NCBI GenBank assembly: GCA_959605945.1
Contig: CAUHGY010000078.1
Location: 1 to 8,333 of the forward strand
DNA: 8,333 nucleotides
Direction: 5' to 3'
Origin: an uncultured Clostridia bacterium
Lineage (GTDB): Bacteria; Bacillota; Clostridia; Christensenellales; Borkfalkiaceae
The position numbers were made by a program, and so were the translations under genes. The notes below the pieces were generated by a model. It was not told the DNA's origin and searched no databases. It saw only the letters and a program-made list of their open reading frames with translations. How positions within the stretch are numbered: position 1 is the stretch's first letter; each line of letters opens with the position of its first letter. This document shows, one piece after another, positions 5,601 through 8,333 of the stretch.

Positions 5601-7341
5601 TTGTTTTTTCCACCTTTTCTATCGCCCCGAACTTACAATAGTTCATGCACAGCCCGCATCCGTTGCACATGGTTGCGTCTATCCTGATTTTTCCGTCGGA
5701 AAGACGGGTTATCGCAGGGCAGCCTATTTTCAGGCACATGCCGCACTTTTTACATTTATCCGCAATCTCAACGCACTTATAAGGAAATTTAAGACCTTTG
5801 AGCAGCGCGCAGGGCGCTTTGGCGATTATTACCGTCAATTCGTCGGACGCGACCGCTTCCTTTACGGTTTTTTCGAGTTCTGCAACGTCGAACGAGCCGA
5901 CTTCCATAACTTTGGGAACGCCTATCGCACGGCAAAGAGCGGCAAGATCTATCGCATAAGTTTCTTCGCCTTTGAGCGTTTTACCCGTTGCGGCGTGGTC
6001 CTGATGCCCCGTCATGCCCGTCGTTCTGTTATCGAGAATGATAACTGTCGCGGTTGATTTATTGTATACCAGGTCGATAAGAGAATTGACGCCGGTATGC
6101 AGAAACGTGGAATCCCCTATGACCGCAACCCAATTCTTGACGTAATCTTTGCCTTTTGCTTTTTCCATGCCGTGCAGAGACGAAATGCTCGCTCCCATGC
6201 ATATAGTCGTGTCGATGACGTTGAGCGGCGCAACCGCTCCGAGAGTGTAGCAGCCTATATCGCCCGCAGCATGTATTTTAAGCCTGTTAAGAACCGAAAA
6301 TACGCTTCTGTGCGGGCAGCCGGGGCAGAGTATGGGGGGACGGGCCGGCGTCTCCGCCTTTTCGAAAACCGCGCAATCCTTTCCCGAAAAATATTTTTTA
6401 AGCATATTGGCGCTGTACTCGCCCTGTAAAGTAAAACATTCCTTGCCCCTGACGCTTATTCCCCACGACCTTATCTGTTCTTCGATAACGGGTTCGAGTT
6501 CTTCGAAAACGTATACCGTCTCGATTTCTTTACAGAAATCCTTTATCAGCGTTACCGGCAGGGGATTTATTATGCCGAGTTTCAAAACGCTGGCATCCGG
6601 ACAGGCTTCGCGAACATACTGATACGGTATGCCGCTCGTAATAAAACCTATTTTCTTATCCCTGTATTCAACCCTGTTGATCGGTAAGCCGGATGCGTCG
6701 TCGGTCAGTCTCTTTTCGCGTTTTTCGACAGCCGCGTGTCTGCCGACCGCGGACGCGGGCATCATTACGTATTTAGAAACATTGCGTTCGTAGCTCTTAT
6801 CGGGAACTTCCGTTCTTTCCCCGAGTTCGACAATGCTCTGCGAGTGCGAAAGCTTGGTAGTCGTTCTGAGTATAACCGGCGTATCGTATTTTTCGCTGAG
6901 CTCGTAGGCAAACTTGACAAATTCTTTTGCCTCCATGCTGTCCGACGGTTCCAAAAGCGGTACGTGTGCGGCACGGGCAATCATGCGCGTATCCTGTTCG
7001 TTCTGCGAACTTGCCAGACCGGGATCATCCGCAACGACGATCACGCTGCCGCCGTTAACGCCCGTATACGAAAAAGTGTATAACGGATCGCTTGCCACGT
7101 TGAGTCCCACGTGTTTCATGCACGCAAGACTTCTTACTCCGGCAATCGATGCCCCCGCCGCCACTTCGAGCGCCACTTTTTCGTTCGGCGCCCATTCGGC
7201 GTATACTTCCGGATATTTTGCCAAAAACTCGCTGATCTCCGTGCTCGGAGTGCCCGGATAAGCGCTTGAAACTTTTACTCCCGCTTCAAAAGCGCCGCGG
7301 GCGATCGCCTCGTTGCCGAGCATCATTTTCTTTTCTTTCAT
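5593..7341 (-). CDS. iorA: Indolepyruvate:ferredoxin oxidoreductase subunit alpha
   Basis: IorA is the large catalytic subunit of IorAB: an aromatic 2-oxoacid plus CoA and oxidised ferredoxin gives an aryl-acetyl-CoA, CO2 and reduced ferredoxin. The protein has 582 residues. The N-terminal pyrimidine-binding domain starts with LGNEAIARGAFEAGV and has AYPGTPSTEI at 27-36. The middle domain follows, then the conserved CPGCPHR at 339-345. The thiamine-diphosphate domain has GDIGCYTLG at 360-368 and the cofactor motif from GDS (409-411) to DN (437-438), then GMTGHQ (442-447). The C-terminal ferredoxin-like domain carries two 4Fe-4S sets: Cys530/533/536/541 and Cys559/562/565/569. The start follows the ligase stop by 2 bases, with GAGG about 11 bases upstream. 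Met6 or Met7 are possible alternative starts. It is cytoplasmic and expected to be oxygen-sensitive. Confidence 0.96.
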   Translation of the reverse strand: MKEKKMMLGNEAIARGAFEAGVKVSSAYPGTPSTEISEFLAKYPEVYAEWAPNEKVALEVAAGASIAGVRSLACMKHVGLNVASDPLYTFSYTGVNGGSVIVVADDPGLASSQNEQDTRMIARAAHVPLLEPSDSMEAKEFVKFAYELSEKYDTPVILRTTTKLSHSQSIVELGERTEVPDKSYERNVSKYVMMPASAVGRHAAVEKREKRLTDDASGLPINRVEYRDKKIGFITSGIPYQYVREACPDASVLKLGIINPLPVTLIKDFCKEIETVYVFEELEPVIEEQIRSWGISVRGKECFTLQGEYSANMLKKYFSGKDCAVFEKAETPARPPILCPGCPHRSVFSVLNRLKIHAAGDIGCYTLGAVAPLNVIDTTICMGASISSLHGMEKAKGKDYVKNWVAVIGDSTFLHTGVNSLIDLVYNKSTATVIILDNRTTGMTGHQDHAATGKTLKGEETYAIDLAALCRAIGVPKVMEVGSFDVAELEKTVKEAVASDELTVIIAKAPCALLKGLKFPYKCVEIADKCKKCGMCLKIGCPAITRLSDGKIRIDATMCNGCGLCMNYCKFGAIEKVEKTNG

Positions 7342-7343
7342 AA

Positions 7344-8333
7344 TTATAATTTCCTCAAATCTTTTACGCGTTTTGCCTTGCCCTCGAATCTCTGCAAGGT
7401 ATTCGGGGATTCCAACTGCACTTTGGCCTCGAGTCCCAAGACCGTGCGCAGCCTGTTTCTTATGCCGGCAGACAGACTTTCGAGCTCTTTGAACGAATCG
7501 GTGGACTTGACAAGTTCCACTCTGACGGTCAGTTTATCGTTGAAGCCTTCCCTTTCTACAATAATTTCGTAATGGGGGCCGAGTTCGGCAAAGCCAAGTA
7601 TGACTTCTTCTATCTGGCTCGGGAAAACGTTGACGCCGCGTATTTTCAACATATCGTCGCTTCTGCCCGAAAGATTTTCCATCCTGCAAAGCGTTCTGCC
7701 GCATTTACACGGCGCATAGTTAAGCCGCGTTATATCCTTTGTCCTGTACCTTATCAAAGGCAGCCCTTCCTTTTTTATACAGGTAATCACAAGCTCGCCC
7801 TTTTCGCCTTCGGGAAGCACTTCGCCCGTATCCGGATTGATTATCTCCGGAATAAAAAAGTCCTCGTTGATATGCATGCCCGAGAGATATTCGCATTCGC
7901 CCGAAACGCCGGGTCCCATCAGCTCGCTCATGCCGTAATTTGAAGTGACCAGCATATCGTTCCCCCAGTATACATGCATTTCGTCGCGCATGGCGTCGGT
8001 AAGAAGTTCGCTGCCGACCAGGCCTATCTTGACGTTTAAATCTTTTTTAGGATCGATGCCCGTCGATAACGCCACTTCCGCAAGACGCAGCGCATAAGAC
8101 GGAGTCGCAACCAAAAGAGTCGTGCCGAAGTCCTTCATATACATTATCTGTTTTTCCGAGTTGCCCGTGGACGACGGCACTATAGCCGCGCCTATGTTTT
8201 CCAATCCGTAATGCAGCCCCAAAGCTCCTGTAAACATTCCGTATCCGAAACATATCTGCGCGATATCTTTTTCCGTTGCCCCGCCCATGCAGGCTATTCT
8301 CGAAACGCACTCCGTCCACACTTTCAGGTCGTT
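7344..8333 (-). CDS. paaK: Phenylacetate-CoA ligase-like (aryl-acetate, AMP-forming), 5' end cut by window
   Basis: This adenylate-forming enzyme makes aryl-acetyl-CoA from an aryl acetate, CoA and ATP, giving AMP and pyrophosphate. The visible 329 residues stay open to the window edge, starting NDLKVW. The family is usually about 430 residues, so about 100 N-terminal residues, including the SSGTTG phosphate-binding loop, lie outside. Visible motifs, numbered from the first residue seen: NYGMSELMGPGVSGEC at 132-147, GELVITCIKKEGLPLIRYRTKD at 179-200, the hinge GRSDDMLKIRGVNVFPSQIEE at 223-243, and the C-terminal GKAKRVKDLR at 318-327 with the likely catalytic Lys319. A cysteine cluster CKCGRTLC sits at 209-216. 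It forms an operon with iorA (2-bp gap). The symbol follows family usage; indoleacetate or another aryl acetate may be the true substrate. Confidence 0.93.
   Translation of the reverse strand, partial: NDLKVWTECVSRIACMGGATEKDIAQICFGYGMFTGALGLHYGLENIGAAIVPSSTGNSEKQIMYMKDFGTTLLVATPSYALRLAEVALSTGIDPKKDLNVKIGLVGSELLTDAMRDEMHVYWGNDMLVTSNYGMSELMGPGVSGECEYLSGMHINEDFFIPEIINPDTGEVLPEGEKGELVITCIKKEGLPLIRYRTKDITRLNYAPCKCGRTLCRMENLSGRSDDMLKIRGVNVFPSQIEEVILGFAELGPHYEIIVEREGFNDKLTVRVELVKSTDSFKELESLSAGIRNRLRTVLGLEAKVQLESPNTLQRFEGKAKRVKDLRKL

Noticed and set aside
8319..8321. GTG start for the CoA ligase near the window edge
   Set aside because: The frame continues upstream to the window end with family-like sequence (NDLK before VW), and the SSGTTG loop expected in a full enzyme is missing. 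The gene is therefore truncated by the window and does not start here.

Overview
This window looks like the chromosome of an anaerobic Firmicute, most likely a member of Clostridia. Three things point there: moderate GC with A/T-rich gaps, strong AGGAGG-type ribosome binding sites, and oxygen-sensitive ferredoxin-dependent enzymes next to a ruvC-ruvA-ruvB cluster with yebC nearby. The taxonomic call is an inference from gene content and protein style. Every supported gene lies on the minus strand, so transcription runs from high to low coordinates.

Reading with transcription: at the right edge is a 5'-truncated AMP-forming arylacetate (phenylacetate)-CoA ligase (7344-8333). It is followed after 2 bp by iorA (5593-7341), and iorB (5025-5600) overlaps iorA by 8 bp. 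These three form a tight operon linking aryl-acetates, aryl-acetyl-CoAs and aromatic 2-oxoacids through ferredoxin. After a 206-bp gap comes yebC (4081-4818), a translation or regulatory factor of the YebC/TACO1 family, which ends at a strong hairpin terminator. The next 579 bp (3502-4080) hold no convincing gene. They do contain a compact cluster of three hairpins closed by a seven-base inverted repeat, a candidate structured RNA. An HtrA-like secreted lipoprotein serine protease with a PDZ domain follows (2194-3501), with its own ribosome binding site and terminator.

The last block is ruvC-ruvA-ruvB (2110 down to 1; ruvB runs off the window). It encodes the Holliday-junction resolvase, the junction-binding protein and the branch-migration motor. 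The 83-bp gap before ruvC packs the protease terminator against a near-consensus promoter. That promoter's predicted start point falls on the ruvC ATG, which has no Shine-Dalgarno, so ruvC appears to be expressed from a leaderless mRNA. ruvA and ruvB have ordinary ribosome binding sites.

I found no mobile element, CRISPR array, tRNA, rRNA or defence system. The genes are mostly well-known families. The points worth a second look are in the gaps: the apparently leaderless ruvC promoter, the fused terminator-promoter, and the multi-hairpin element between yebC and the protease.
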